Shown here one piece after another: positions 49,693 through 58,886 of a stretch of 64,000 nucleotides of DNA. Source of the stretch: Pectobacterium actinidiae (lineage in GTDB: Bacteria; Pseudomonadota; Gammaproteobacteria; Enterobacterales; Enterobacteriaceae); the NCBI RefSeq assembly GCF_000803315.1, contig NZ_JRMH01000001.1, positions 1,674,001-1,738,000 on the forward strand. The letters run 5' to 3'. The translations under genes were made by a program, and so were the position numbers. Below the pieces are notes generated by a model that did no database searches, was not told the DNA's origin, and saw only the letters and a list, made by a program, of their open reading frames with translations. How positions within the stretch are numbered: the first letter of the stretch is position 1; each line of letters begins with the position of its first letter.

Positions 49693-51420
49693 GTGAGTCA
49701 ACTAGCAAATAAGGAACGTTCGTTGTTGAGCATACTGCGTCCTTTCCGGCGCAGCTTTTGGAGTATTGGGATTTTCAGCGCCATCGTTAATCTACTGATG
49801 CTGTCGCCTTCGATTTATATGCTTCAGGTTTACGATCGCGTATTGGCGTCGGGGAATGGCACCACGTTACTGATGCTCACCCTGCTGATTGCCGGTCTGG
49901 GGATATTCATGGCGGCGCTCGAATGGGTGCGAAGTCTGGTGGTCGTGAGACTCGGCACTCGTATCGATCTACAGCTGAATCAGCAGGTCTTCAACGCCGC
50001 GTTTGAACGCAATCTGGAAGTTGGTGAGGCCAAAGCCGGTCAGGCGCTGAACGATCTCACGCTATTACGGCAGTTTATTACGGGCAACTCACTGTTTGCC
50101 TTCTTCGATATTCCTTGGTTTCCCTTCTTTTTACTGGTGCTGTTTCTGATCCATCCGGTTCTCGGCCTGCTGGCACTGGGAGGAACGGTGGTGCTGGTGC
50201 TGCTGGCATGGCTGAATCAGTATCTCACCACGTCGCCTTTGGAAGAAGCAAACCATGAAGCGCTACAAGCGACCCATCTTGCGGACACGCAACTGCGTAA
50301 TGCTGAAGTCATTGAATCGATGGGGATGCTACCTAATTTGCGCCGCCGTTGGTTGGGGCAACACTATCGCTTTATTACGCTGCAAAATTTAGCGAGTGAA
50401 CGAGCTGCGGTTGTCGGTGCGGCATCAAAGCATGCGCGTATTTTTTTACAGTCGCTAATGCTTGGCGTGGGCGCGATGCTGGCGATTAAGGGCGAAATCA
50501 CGCCGGGGATGATGATTGCGGGGTCAATTCTTGTCGGGCGTGTGCTGAGCCCTATCGATCAGTTTATCGGTATTTGGAAGCCGCTGAGCAGCGCGCGACA
50601 AGCCTGGTATCGACTCAGCCGTATTATGACGGCTTATCCACCCAAAGCGGAGGCGATGGCGTTACCAGCACCGGTTGGCCAACTGAGCGTCGAGAATGTG
50701 CTGTTGCAGACGCCGCAAGGGGCGTCACGATTGCAGGATATTCATTTCTCGCTTCAGGCGGGAGAAACGCTGGCGATTCTGGGCGCATCGGGTTCAGGTA
50801 AATCAACGCTGGCACGTTTGCTGGTTGCGACACAAACACCGACGCGTGGCAAGGTTCGATTGGATGGCGCCGATCTTAATCTGGTGGATAAAACGGCGTT
50901 TGGCCCGGCAATGGGCTACCTGCCACAGGATGTGCAGCTCTTTAAAGGCACGCTGGCGGAGAATATTTCCCGCTTTGGCGAGCATGATGCGGAAAAAATT
51001 GTCGCAGCGGCGAAGCTGGCTGGCGTCCACGAAATGATTCTTAGCCAGCCGCAGGGATATGACACACCGCTTGGCGCTGATGGAAACGGGCTGTCGGGCG
51101 GACAGCGGCAGCGTATTGCTCTGGCGCGAGCGGTGTATGGCGATCCCTGCCTGCTGGTACTCGATGAACCGAACGCCAGCCTCGACAACGAAGGTGAAAT
51201 GGCACTGGCGCAGGCGATCTCGCAGCTCCAGAAGCGAGGCGCGACGGTGGTACTTATTACGCATCGTCCTGCATTAACCACGCTGGCGCATAAAATTCTG
51301 GTGCTCAATCAGGGTAAGCAACAGCGTTTTGGGCCCGCGCGCGATATTCTGAACGAATTGCAGCCGCGTCGTGCTGCCAATCAAGCACAAATGACACCTG
51401 CTGCCGCTGTCCAGCAGTAA
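49693..51420 (+). CDS. prtD: Type I secretion ABC transporter PrtD
   Basis: The protein has 575 residues: six membrane helices in the first 300, then an ABC domain with Walker [10 protein letters not shown], signature [14 protein letters not shown] and Walker [13 protein letters not shown]. It is the inner-membrane motor that recognises the protease C-terminus. No C39 peptidase domain is present, as expected for this family. The start is GTG at 49693 with AGGAGAGG in front, 17 bases after inh. Confidence 0.95.
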   Translation: MSQLANKERSLLSILRPFRRSFWSIGIFSAIVNLLMLSPSIYMLQVYDRVLASGNGTTLLMLTLLIAGLGIFMAALEWVRSLVVVRLGTRIDLQLNQQVFNAAFERNLEVGEAKAGQALNDLTLLRQFITGNSLFAFFDIPWFPFFLLVLFLIHPVLGLLALGGTVVLVLLAWLNQYLTTSPLEEANHEALQATHLADTQLRNAEVIESMGMLPNLRRRWLGQHYRFITLQNLASERAAVVGAASKHARIFLQSLMLGVGAMLAIKGEITPGMMIAGSILVGRVLSPIDQFIGIWKPLSSARQAWYRLSRIMTAYPPKAEAMALPAPVGQLSVENVLLQTPQGASRLQDIHFSLQAGETLAILGASGSGKSTLARLLVATQTPTRGKVRLDGADLNLVDKTAFGPAMGYLPQDVQLFKGTLAENISRFGEHDAEKIVAAAKLAGVHEMILSQPQGYDTPLGADGNGLSGGQRQRIALARAVYGDPCLLVLDEPNASLDNEGEMALAQAISQLQKRGATVVLITHRPALTTLAHKILVLNQGKQQRFGPARDILNELQPRRAANQAQMTPAAAVQQ

Positions 51421-51447
51421 CAGGGAATGACGAATACAGGGAAAGAC

Positions 51448-52776
51448 ATGTTCGCATCAGAAATAAGTGAAGAGAGTATGAACCAGACGGCGCGGCGTGA
51501 TGAAAAACGTGCTGTGCGTTTGGGATGGTTGCTGGTGCTCGCTGGGTTCGGTGGTTTTCTCCTGTGGGCGCTGTTTGCACCGTTGGACAAGGGCGTCATG
51601 GTGAATGGTAGCGTCGTGATTTCCGGCAACCGCAAGGTTGTGCAGCACAACCAGGGTGGCATTGTCGATAAAATCCAGGTGAAAGACGGCGACAGGGTTG
51701 AAGCTGGTCAGATTCTGCTCACGCTGAATGAGGTCGATGCGCGTTCGGCGAGTGAAGGGTTGGATGGTCAGTATTTACAGTTGGTCGCGCGGGAGGGGCG
51801 GCTGCTTGCCGAGCAGCAGCGCCTGAGTGACATGGTGATGACGCCTCGCCTGCGACCGCTAGCGGAAAAGTCGGAGATGAGCGTGATTACAGCATTACAG
51901 CGTGATTTACTGCACAGCCGTCAGCAGTCGCTCAAGCTTGAGGCAGAAGGAATGCGATCGAGCATCGCGGGTATGGAGGCGTCACTCAGCGCCCAGCGTC
52001 AGGTAATGACCAGTAAGCAGAAGCAACGGGAGACGCTGGAACAACAGCTGCAAGGGCTGCGTTCATTGGCGGCGGAAAACTATGTACCGCGCAACAAAAT
52101 GCTGGAGAACGAACGCCTGCTGGCGCAGCTTAACGGCGATATCGCCCAACTGGCGGGGGATATCAATCGTAACCGTCGTGATATTGAACAACAAACGCTG
52201 CTGATCGCCCAGCGCCAGCAGGAATACGACAAAGAAGTGAACAGCGAGCTGGCGGAGGTGCGGGCGATGCTGAGCGATGTGGGCAGCAAGAAGGAAAAAG
52301 CCGATTTCAATCTGGCGAATATCCAGATGCGCGCGCCGGTCTCCGGTACGGTGGTCGGGCTGAAAGTGTTTACGGAAGGTGGAGTGATTGCGCCGGGTCA
52401 GACGCTTCTGGAGATTGTACCGGACGATCAGCCTTTATTCGTGGATGCGCGTCTTCCCGTGGAACTGGTGGATAAAGTCTGGGCGGGATTACCCGTTGAA
52501 CTCCAGTTCGTCGCGTTTAATCAAAGCACGACGCCGCGCGTGGCGGGAACGGTCGAACTGCTGTCCGCCGACCGCCTGCTGGATGAGCGTGACGGTTCAC
52601 CTTATTACAGCCTGCGCGTTCAGGTGGATGACGCAGGGAAACGTGCGCTGGAGGGACTGGAAGTCAAGCCGGGTATGCCGGTACAAGGATTTGTTCGTAC
52701 CGGAGAGCGGTCGTTCGTCAATTATCTCTTTAAACCTTTAATGGATCGCCTGCATCTGGCATTAACGGAAGAGTAA
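51448..52776 (+). CDS. prtE: Type I secretion membrane fusion protein PrtE
   Basis: The protein has about 442 residues. It has an N-terminal membrane anchor (LGWLLVLAGFGGFLLWALFAPL), a lipoyl half-motif GVMVNGSVVISGNRKVVQHNQGG, a long alpha-helical hairpin with many Gln and Leu, and a C-terminal beta domain with IQMRAPVSGTVVGL. It joins PrtD to PrtF across the periplasm. I favour the ATG at 51448, behind AGGGAAAG; ATG 51427 lies too close to its ribosome site, and ATG 51478 is also possible. Confidence 0.92.
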   Translation: MFASEISEESMNQTARRDEKRAVRLGWLLVLAGFGGFLLWALFAPLDKGVMVNGSVVISGNRKVVQHNQGGIVDKIQVKDGDRVEAGQILLTLNEVDARSASEGLDGQYLQLVAREGRLLAEQQRLSDMVMTPRLRPLAEKSEMSVITALQRDLLHSRQQSLKLEAEGMRSSIAGMEASLSAQRQVMTSKQKQRETLEQQLQGLRSLAAENYVPRNKMLENERLLAQLNGDIAQLAGDINRNRRDIEQQTLLIAQRQQEYDKEVNSELAEVRAMLSDVGSKKEKADFNLANIQMRAPVSGTVVGLKVFTEGGVIAPGQTLLEIVPDDQPLFVDARLPVELVDKVWAGLPVELQFVAFNQSTTPRVAGTVELLSADRLLDERDGSPYYSLRVQVDDAGKRALEGLEVKPGMPVQGFVRTGERSFVNYLFKPLMDRLHLALTEE

Positions 52777-52778
52777 TC

Positions 52779-54155
52779 ATGCAAAGGATCGCGATAATCG
52801 TGCTGTTTGGGCTACTTTCTTCAGGTGCCAACGCATTAGGACTGCTTGATGCGTGGGAATTGGCGCTGCGTAATGACGCGCAGTTTCGCGCGGCAGGGTT
52901 TGAGCATGCAGCCGGTCAGGAAGAGGAGACGATCGGGCGTGCCAATCTGCTTCCCAATCTCCAGTATGGCTATAACGCTAACCGTAGCCATTCCAAAGTT
53001 ACCCAAACGGATAGCTCCACGGGTAACACGCTAAAACGCGATTATGACAGCTACACGTCAACGCTATCGTTGCGCCAGCCGTTGCTGGACTATGCGGCCT
53101 GGGCGCGTTATCAGCAGGGCGTTGCCCGCACGCTGATGGCCGATCAGCGTTTTCGCGATCGCAGTCAGGATTTGATGGTGCGGTTATATCAAGCCTGGAG
53201 CAGCGCGCTGCTGGCGCAGGAAAAGCTGCAATTGCTGGATGCGCAGCAGCGGGCTTATCGGGAACAACTGGCGCTGAATAAACGCCTGCTGCTGGCGGGT
53301 GAAGGCACGCTAACGGATGTGCGGGAAACGGAAGCGCGTTTTACGCTGATCGACGCGCAGCGCATTGAGCAGCAGGACAATCTGGATGCTGCGATCACCG
53401 ATTTGGAAAATATGACGGGGACGGTGCTGGATATCACGACGCTGTATCCTATGACGCTTACCCAACTGCCCTCTGCGGAATCCGATAAGCAGACGCTGGC
53501 GCAGTGGCGCGATCTTGCTGTGCAGCACAATGCCAAACTGGCGACGCAGCGCGAGGGGCTGGCGGTCAGCCGTTATGAAATTGAACGCAGCCGTGCCGGT
53601 CATTTACCTACGCTGTCGCTGGTGGCATCGTCGCGCAATAGTCGTTCGGAAAGTGAATACAACTACAACCAAAAATACGACACACAGAGCGTCGGTTTGC
53701 AGTTGAATGTCCCGCTTTACGCGGGTGGTTCCGTCTCGGCATCCATGCGGCAGGCCGCAGCGGAATATCAGCAAAGTCAGGCGGAGCTGGACGATCAAAC
53801 CAAGCAAACGCTGGCGGAATTGAAAAAGTACTACAATCTGTACAATAACGGCTCGGCGAAAATTAAGGCTTGGCAAATGACGGCCTCATCCGCGCAAGAC
53901 GCGGTGAATGCCACACGGTTGAGTGTTGCCGGAGGCGAACGCATCAATCTGGATATTTTGCTGGCCGAGCAGGATTGGTATAACGCTCGACGAGAGCTGG
54001 CGGAAGCGAAATACAGCTGGCTTCAGGCGTGGCTATTACTGCGCTATACCGCAGGTACGCTGAATGAGAAAGATATTCTGGAACTGGCGGCCTGGTTTCA
54101 GCCTGCAACAACGTCATTAGCCAACCACAAGATCAGCAGAAACGAAAACAGATGA
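52779..54155 (+). CDS. prtF: Type I secretion outer membrane channel PrtF (TolC family)
   Basis: The protein has 458 residues. A signal peptide ends near SGANA and is followed by two OEP repeats of the TolC fold (LGLLDAWELALRNDAQFRAA at the start, a second repeat from about residue 250). It forms the outer-membrane duct for the protease. It starts two bases after the prtE stop and is the last gene of the secretion operon. Beyond it begins phage-derived DNA. Confidence 0.94.
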   Translation: MQRIAIIVLFGLLSSGANALGLLDAWELALRNDAQFRAAGFEHAAGQEEETIGRANLLPNLQYGYNANRSHSKVTQTDSSTGNTLKRDYDSYTSTLSLRQPLLDYAAWARYQQGVARTLMADQRFRDRSQDLMVRLYQAWSSALLAQEKLQLLDAQQRAYREQLALNKRLLLAGEGTLTDVRETEARFTLIDAQRIEQQDNLDAAITDLENMTGTVLDITTLYPMTLTQLPSAESDKQTLAQWRDLAVQHNAKLATQREGLAVSRYEIERSRAGHLPTLSLVASSRNSRSESEYNYNQKYDTQSVGLQLNVPLYAGGSVSASMRQAAAEYQQSQAELDDQTKQTLAELKKYYNLYNNGSAKIKAWQMTASSAQDAVNATRLSVAGGERINLDILLAEQDWYNARRELAEAKYSWLQAWLLLRYTAGTLNEKDILELAAWFQPATTSLANHKISRNENR

Positions 54156-54321
54156 TAAAAATCATATACGGATAATCGGCTATGATTTTGATCAGTAGGG
54201 AAGTTTATGCAGGTGTAACGTGAAGCATGAAGAATAGAAATGGTTTAATTCTGTGGGATCTTGTGCCTTAGTCATACTTAAACTCCTTTAAAATCATAAA
54301 ACCCCCTCATTTTGCATAATG

Positions 54322-54343
54322 GCCTCCATTCTTATCAGGAGGC
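54322..54343 (+). promoter_or_regulatory. Hairpin that covers the holin ribosome-binding site
   Basis: GCCTCC (54322-54327) pairs with GGAGGC (54338-54343). The second arm contains the AGGAGG ribosome site of the holin gene, which starts at 54350. A short TTTAT follows, so it could also act as a weak terminator for readthrough from prtF. Sequestering of the site would limit early lysis protein; this is inference. Confidence 0.5.
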
Positions 54344-54349
54344 TTTATC

Positions 54350-54679
54350 GTGAAAAAAATCAAAAAACCGCGTCTTACCGGCTGGATTGTGACATCCGCT
54401 TTTCTCTTTGCTGTTATCGGGCTGATTTCGCCGCAACAGCTTCCCGTCACCGTCTATAAGCTCTCGCTTATCTCACTCGCTGCGGTATTAGGCTATTGGC
54501 TGGATCGCTCGCTGTTTCCTAAAGCGCGCCCCGGTCTGTTCCTCGAACAAGGCGATGAGCCTGTACCGCGGGGACGTTTCCCGGTTCGGGACGGTCACCA
54601 CACCGTATTTGCCGCCGCGATGTTACGACGTGCGCTGATTGTGTCAGCCGTTTGCATCGGCGTAGCGATGGGGTTGTGA
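54350..54679 (+). CDS. Putative phage holin
   Basis: The protein has 109 residues with three hydrophobic stretches: about 11-30, 38-52 and 93-109, with a basic N-terminus (MKKIKKPR). It resembles the putative holin of Mu-like prophages. Start is GTG 54350 behind AGGAGG. It lies directly before an endolysin and spanin genes, the standard lysis cassette order. It opens membrane pores to release endolysin and particles. Confidence 0.8.
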   Translation: MKKIKKPRLTGWIVTSAFLFAVIGLISPQQLPVTVYKLSLISLAAVLGYWLDRSLFPKARPGLFLEQGDEPVPRGRFPVRDGHHTVFAAAMLRRALIVSAVCIGVAMGL

Positions 54680-54680
54680 T

Positions 54681-55292
54681 ATGCGACACCTCCTCATCAT
54701 GCTGTTTTTTAGCCCGATGCTTTTTAGCGCGACGGTCTGCGCCGACGCGATCCCTCGTGCGGCGCAGGCATATCGCAGTGATGTGATACGTAGCGCACGA
54801 CTGGATTGGGGCATGAATGCCCCGATTGCTGACTTTGCAGCGCAGTTGCATCAGGAAAGTGGCTGGAATCCACGCGCAGTGTCGCCTGTCGGTGCGCAGG
54901 GGCTGGCGCAGTTTATGCCGACAACTGCCGATTGGTTTAGCGGCATTGTCCCTGAACTTCGCGCTAATCAACCGTTTAACCCTGCCTGGGCTATCCGCGC
55001 GCTGACAGGCTATGACCGCTGGCTGTGGACACGAATTAACGCCCGCAACGACTGCGAGCGCATGGCAATGACCCTGTCGTCCTACAACGGCGGACTGGGG
55101 TGGTTACAGCGTGATAAGCAACGCGCGAAAATCGCTGAGAAAGACATCCTGCGTTGGTTTGGCCATGTAGAAACCGTCAATGCCGGGCGCAGTGCCGCCA
55201 ACTGGCGTGAGAACCGCCATTATCCCGATCGTATTTTGCATCAGTTGGCACCACGGTATTTGAGCTGGGGGAGGGCGAGCTGTGTGGAATAG
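54681..55292 (+). CDS. Phage endolysin, SLT-type transglycosylase with signal sequence
   Basis: The protein has 203 residues. An N-terminal hydrophobic stretch (LLIMLFFSPMLFSATVCA) could export it by Sec. The SLT domain shows the catalytic Glu in LHQESGWNPRAVSPVGAQGLAQFMP and the later SSYNGGLGW motif. It cuts peptidoglycan during lysis. It lies one base after the holin gene and overlaps the Rz-like gene. Confidence 0.85.
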   Translation: MRHLLIMLFFSPMLFSATVCADAIPRAAQAYRSDVIRSARLDWGMNAPIADFAAQLHQESGWNPRAVSPVGAQGLAQFMPTTADWFSGIVPELRANQPFNPAWAIRALTGYDRWLWTRINARNDCERMAMTLSSYNGGLGWLQRDKQRAKIAEKDILRWFGHVETVNAGRSAANWRENRHYPDRILHQLAPRYLSWGRASCVE

Positions 55293-55956
55293 TCTGTTTA
55301 TCAATAGCCTGAAATCCTTTCTTTCGCCACGCGTGGTCGCTGTCCTGCTTGTGGTTGTGTTGCTACTCGCGGTTTATCTGACCGGTCGTCATCAGGGGTA
55401 TCAACTGGCAGAAGCTCTGGGCGATGCCGCGCTGGCGAAACAACAAGCTGCATTTAATGTGTTACAGCAGCAGCAGGCTGAAACCCAAAATCAGTTATTA
55501 CGTGCAGCGGCGGAGCAATATCAGCAGCAGGTAGAGCGTGGAAATCAACTCGAACAGCGCTATGTCGCAGCGCGTCAAAAACTGGCGGCGGATAACGCCG
55601 CTCTGCAACGGAAAATTGACTATGTTACTCAGCAATACATTGACGAAAAAGGCAAAGTTCAGCCTGTGCAGTGCGTGTTTACTCGTGGCTTCGTGCAGTA
55701 CTACAACGCCGCTTTCGGTCTGCCCGCCAACGGTGCCTCGGACGCTACCGCCGCTGCCCGCCGCACTGGCACAGCGTCCGGTGCCAGCGCAACCACTGAC
55801 GCCGAATTACAGCCTTCAGGCGTCTCCCAGCGCGACATTCTCGCCAACATCAGTGACAACGGAGAGCGCTATCAGGCGCTGAGTGCGCAGGTTAACGCGC
55901 TGCTGGATTACATCGAAACGTTACAACAGGCAGGGGAGGTGACACGTGAAGATTGA
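55282..55956 (+). CDS. Rz-like inner membrane spanin
   Basis: The protein has 224 residues. A single N-terminal membrane helix (about 18-34) is followed by a long periplasmic coiled coil rich in Gln, Ala and Glu. This is the i-spanin layout. The GTG at 55282 overlaps the endolysin stop. A separate open frame inside it encodes a proline-rich lipoprotein, the typical nested Rz1. The C-terminal region (after residue 150) is Ala/Thr-rich and of low complexity, as its codons are shared with Rz1. Confidence 0.75.
   Translation: MWNSLFINSLKSFLSPRVVAVLLVVVLLLAVYLTGRHQGYQLAEALGDAALAKQQAAFNVLQQQQAETQNQLLRAAAEQYQQQVERGNQLEQRYVAARQKLAADNAALQRKIDYVTQQYIDEKGKVQPVQCVFTRGFVQYYNAAFGLPANGASDATAAARRTGTASGASATTDAELQPSGVSQRDILANISDNGERYQALSAQVNALLDYIETLQQAGEVTRED
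55622..55882 (+). CDS. Rz1-like outer membrane lipoprotein spanin, nested in the Rz gene
   Basis: In another frame within the Rz-like gene, an ATG at 55622 opens 86 codons. The first 24 residues have a Lys-Lys head, a hydrophobic core and a lipobox LLVASC, and the mature part is rich in proline (TTTPLSVCPPTVPRTLPPLP). This is just what o-spanins look like, and full nesting in Rz is a known arrangement in lambda-like phages. It would link the outer membrane to Rz for the last step of lysis. Confidence 0.75.
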   Translation: MLLSNTLTKKAKFSLCSACLLVASCSTTTPLSVCPPTVPRTLPPLPAALAQRPVPAQPLTPNYSLQASPSATFSPTSVTTESAIRR

Positions 55957-56275
55957 AGTGGAATTCTGGTCGTTGGTCGGCCTGTTGTTGTCGTTTATGA
56001 GCTTCCTGTTTGCCGCCGGGCGGATTTTGCTCACGCAGATTGAAAAGCGGCTGAACGAGCGTTTCGCCGCCCTGGAAAATGCTCGCCAGAAGAGCGAGCA
56101 AGGGTGGACGCGATTGGAACGTGAGTTTTTGGAGTTCCGCGCCGATTTACCGCTGGTTTATGTCCGACGTGAGGATTACATCCGTGGTCAGACGGTCATC
56201 GAAGCCAAACTGGATGCACTTTACAACAAACTGGAGCTAGTGCAGCAGCGGTATTCGGGAGGCAATCATGGCTGA
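55946..56275 (+). CDS. Mu gp25-like membrane protein
   Basis: The protein has 109 residues, with one membrane helix near the N-terminus (about 8-28) and then a charged helix. It resembles the DUF2730/gp25-like proteins that follow the lysis genes in Mu-like phages. The GTG start at 55946 overlaps the Rz-like gene by 11 bases. Function unknown. Confidence 0.65.
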   Translation: MKIEVEFWSLVGLLLSFMSFLFAAGRILLTQIEKRLNERFAALENARQKSEQGWTRLEREFLEFRADLPLVYVRREDYIRGQTVIEAKLDALYNKLELVQQRYSGGNHG

Positions 56276-56579
56276 TACGCAGTGTATTCGACAGGAATCG
56301 ATGCGCTGGCACTTGCTTATCGCATTAAATAAAACGCGGCCTTACACCGCGAATGAAATGTTCCTGCTAGCGCTGATGCAGCGGCTGTATGCCGATGCCT
56401 CAGAGCCGGAGCTGCGTCACGCACTGGATTATCTGGCTGAGCGCAAGATGGCGGTATTGACCAAGGAGGTCGGCGGCGTCTGGCTGGCGAATCTCACTCG
56501 TCTTGGTGTGGATGTCGTCGAATATGCGGTTGATTGTATGGTTGGCATTGCCCGGCCGGAAAAATATTGGGATCGGTAA
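56268..56579 (+). CDS. Mu gp26-like winged-helix protein
   Basis: The protein has 103 residues and is mostly helical with a compact winged-helix pattern: PYTANEMFLLALMQ, then ASEPELRHALDYLAERKMAVL and a short beta wing (GGVWLANLT). It matches the small DNA-binding-like protein gp26 placed before the terminase genes in Mu-like phages. Here no terminase follows. It overlaps the gp25-like gene by eight bases. Confidence 0.65.
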   Translation: MADTQCIRQESMRWHLLIALNKTRPYTANEMFLLALMQRLYADASEPELRHALDYLAERKMAVLTKEVGGVWLANLTRLGVDVVEYAVDCMVGIARPEKYWDR

Positions 56580-56639
56580 TCCCGTTACATTGCTTTCACT
56601 TCTGTCTTTGCGCATTATCAGTCTCTCAATATTTCTTTG

Positions 56640-56669
56640 CGCCAGCACGATTGTGCTGGCGTTTTTTTT
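56640..56669 (+). terminator. Strong terminator at the point where head genes are missing
   Basis: The stem CGCCAGCAC / GTGCTGGCG with a GATT loop is followed by eight T. The stretch after it (56670-56807) is AT-rich and may carry a promoter for the tail genes. Confidence 0.9.
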
Positions 56670-56807
56670 AGAAAAATAAACATATTTTTCATGTGATTAG
56701 AAATTTTTATCAATAAGTCATTTCGCTGTTTTTTTCTAAAACAGATTAAAAGCCGCAGCCAGCCATTACCCGGATACTAGTGCCATCAACACAGCGGGTG
56801 AACGGAT

Positions 56808-57275
56808 ATGAATACCAAACCAATTATCGATGCGGTGATAGCCCGCCTCCAGCAGCACTTACCGGCACGGCGGATTGCGTCCTGTCCAGAAAACATTCTG
56901 ATCGGGCCTGATCTCCTGACACCTGGTGATGTGCTGGTGGGGTATCGCGGTTCCGAATTTTCCGCACCGGAAGATGCGGATTCTCCGGTTCAGACGCAGC
57001 GACCACAGCTGGTGGTTGCCGTGCTGTTACCGGAGCTGGATGGCGAAGACGGCGTGCTGGCCACGCTCGATACCGTCCGTCAGGCGCTGGGAGGATACCG
57101 ACTGCCTGACTGTCATCGCGGTATTCGGCTAGTGCGTGACCGCTACGTTGGTCACACCGAAGGACGCTGGCATTACGCCATCGATTGCACCACAGAAACC
57201 CTTTTTATCGAAGACCGCGAGCAGACGGATGGTCCGTTGCTTACCACGGTTAATTATGAGGAGAAAGACGCATGA
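56808..57275 (+). CDS. Mu gp37-like tail protein (DUF1834 family)
   Basis: The protein has 155 residues, alpha/beta, with a conserved middle part (RPQLVVAVLLPELDGEDGVLATLDTVRQALGGYRLPDC). In Mu-like phages this family (Gp37) lies just before the tail sheath gene and is likely a tail completion or terminator protein. It starts the tail module here. The ATG at 56808 has a weak ribosome site (ACGGAT). It overlaps the next gene by four bases. Confidence 0.75.
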   Translation: MNTKPIIDAVIARLQQHLPARRIASCPENILIGPDLLTPGDVLVGYRGSEFSAPEDADSPVQTQRPQLVVAVLLPELDGEDGVLATLDTVRQALGGYRLPDCHRGIRLVRDRYVGHTEGRWHYAIDCTTETLFIEDREQTDGPLLTTVNYEEKDA

Positions 57276-57469
57276 AATACCGCTACACCGGCCCCGCCAG
57301 CGGCGTCACGCTGGCAGATGGTCAGGAAATTCTGCTTTGGCCCGCTCAGGTGACTGAACTGCCAGCAGATCATGAGTACGTGAAAACGCTGATCGCGCTG
57401 GGCTATTTGCTGCCTGTCGCGGATCAGGTTCTGGCTGATAGCGCAACGGAGGTGACCCTTGGCCGCTAA
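57272..57469 (+). CDS. Small DUF2635-like phage protein
   Basis: The protein has 65 residues: a short beta-rich piece (GVTLADGQEILLWPAQVTELPADHEYVKTLIALGYLLPV). This size and place, between the gp37-like and sheath genes, fits the DUF2635 family of Mu-like phages (Mu gp38). GAGGAG precedes the ATG. Function unknown, probably tail assembly. Confidence 0.7.
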   Translation: MKYRYTGPASGVTLADGQEILLWPAQVTELPADHEYVKTLIALGYLLPVADQVLADSATEVTLGR

Positions 57470-58886
57470 TTATTTACACGGTGTAGAAACCATTGAAGTT
57501 GAAACCGGTGCGCGCCCGGTGAAAACCGTCAAATCTGCGGTGATTGGGCTGATTGGTACGGCACCGCAGGGAGCGGTAAATGACGTCACGCTGTGCCTTT
57601 CTGAAAAAGACGCGGCGCAGTTTGGTAGCCCGTTCGACGGTTACACCATCCCGCAGGCGCTGGATGCGATTTACGATCATGGCGCAGGTACGGTGCTGGT
57701 GATCAACGTGCTGGATCCGGCGAAACACAAATCGTCGGTAAGTGCAGAACAAGTCACGTTTGACAAAGCCACCAGCACGGCGCAATTGGCAAAGCGCGTG
57801 GTTGCCAAGCTGGTGTTGACGGCGGCAGAAGGCGGTGAGCCGTTTGTGGAAGGCCAGGACTATACGTTGGATGCGCAAAGCGGCGTCCTGAAAAACCTGG
57901 GGAAAAACATCGATGTTGCCGCTGTGGTTAGCGCGTCTTATGACTTTGCTGATGTCACGAAAGTGACCGCCGCCGACATCATCGGCAGCATCAACGCCGC
58001 GGGCAAACGCACTGGTATGAAGCTGCTGAATGATACCTACAATCTGTACGGCTTCTTCGCCAAGATTCTGATTTCTCCGGTGTTCTGTACGCAAAACAGC
58101 GTAACGACCGAACTGATCTCGCTGGCCGACAAACTGGGCGCGATTGCCTACATCGATGCGCCAATCGGCACCACTTTTGCGCAGGCGCTGAGCGGCCGTG
58201 GCCCGGAAGGCACGATCAACTTCAACACCAGCTCTGAACGCGCTCGTCTGTGCTATCCGCACGTAAAAGTGTACGACGCGGAAACCAACAGCGAACGTCT
58301 GGAGCCACTGTCGGCGCGTGCCGCTGGCTTGCGTGCCAAAGTCGATCTGGAGAAAGGTTTCTGGTGGTCGTCGTCCAATCAGGAAATCAAAGGGATCACC
58401 GGCGTAGAGCGCCAGCTGTCTGCGATGATTGACGATCCGCAAAGTGAAGTGAACCTGCTGAACGAGCAGGGCATCAGCACCATTTTCAACAGCTATGGTT
58501 CTGGCCTGCGTCTGTGGGGCAATCGCACCGCGGCCTGGCCGACAGTGACGCACATGAAGAACTTCGAAAACGTGCGTCGTACTGGCGATGTGATTAACGA
58601 ATCCATCCGCTATTTCAGCCAGCAGTACATCGATATGCCGATCAATCAGGCACTGATCGATGCGCTGGTGGAATCCGTCAACGCCTACGGCCGCAAGCTG
58701 ATCGGTGACGGCGCGCTGCTGGGCTTCAAGTGCTGGTTCGATGCCGCACGTAACGAACAAACCGAGCTGGCGGCAGGGCACCTGTTGCTGAACTACAAAT
58801 TCACTCCGCCACCGCCGCTTGAGCGTCTGACCTTTGAGACGGAGATCACCTCGGAATACCTGGTAACGCTGGAGGGTACTAACTGA
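57459..58886 (+). CDS. Contractile tail sheath protein
   Basis: The protein has 475 residues. It shows the sheath-family pattern: an N-terminal GVETIEVETGARPVKTVKSAVIGLIGTAP, a GPEGTINFNTSSERARLCYPHVKVYD middle, SGLRLWGNRTAAWP, and a C-terminal ITSEYLVTLEG strand. These subunits contract to drive the tube through the target envelope. It shows that the particle has a contractile tail. The start is a TTG at 57459 with GGAGGTGA upstream. A [Leu/Trp]WGNRTA-type segment is widely conserved in Mu and P2 sheaths. Confidence 0.9.
   Translation: MAANYLHGVETIEVETGARPVKTVKSAVIGLIGTAPQGAVNDVTLCLSEKDAAQFGSPFDGYTIPQALDAIYDHGAGTVLVINVLDPAKHKSSVSAEQVTFDKATSTAQLAKRVVAKLVLTAAEGGEPFVEGQDYTLDAQSGVLKNLGKNIDVAAVVSASYDFADVTKVTAADIIGSINAAGKRTGMKLLNDTYNLYGFFAKILISPVFCTQNSVTTELISLADKLGAIAYIDAPIGTTFAQALSGRGPEGTINFNTSSERARLCYPHVKVYDAETNSERLEPLSARAAGLRAKVDLEKGFWWSSSNQEIKGITGVERQLSAMIDDPQSEVNLLNEQGISTIFNSYGSGLRLWGNRTAAWPTVTHMKNFENVRRTGDVINESIRYFSQQYIDMPINQALIDALVESVNAYGRKLIGDGALLGFKCWFDAARNEQTELAAGHLLLNYKFTPPPPLERLTFETEITSEYLVTLEGTN

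Noticed and set aside
57474..58781. Long open frame of 435 codons opposite the tail sheath gene
   Set aside because: It is a shadow of the sheath gene caused by its codon use; it has no start signal or family features.
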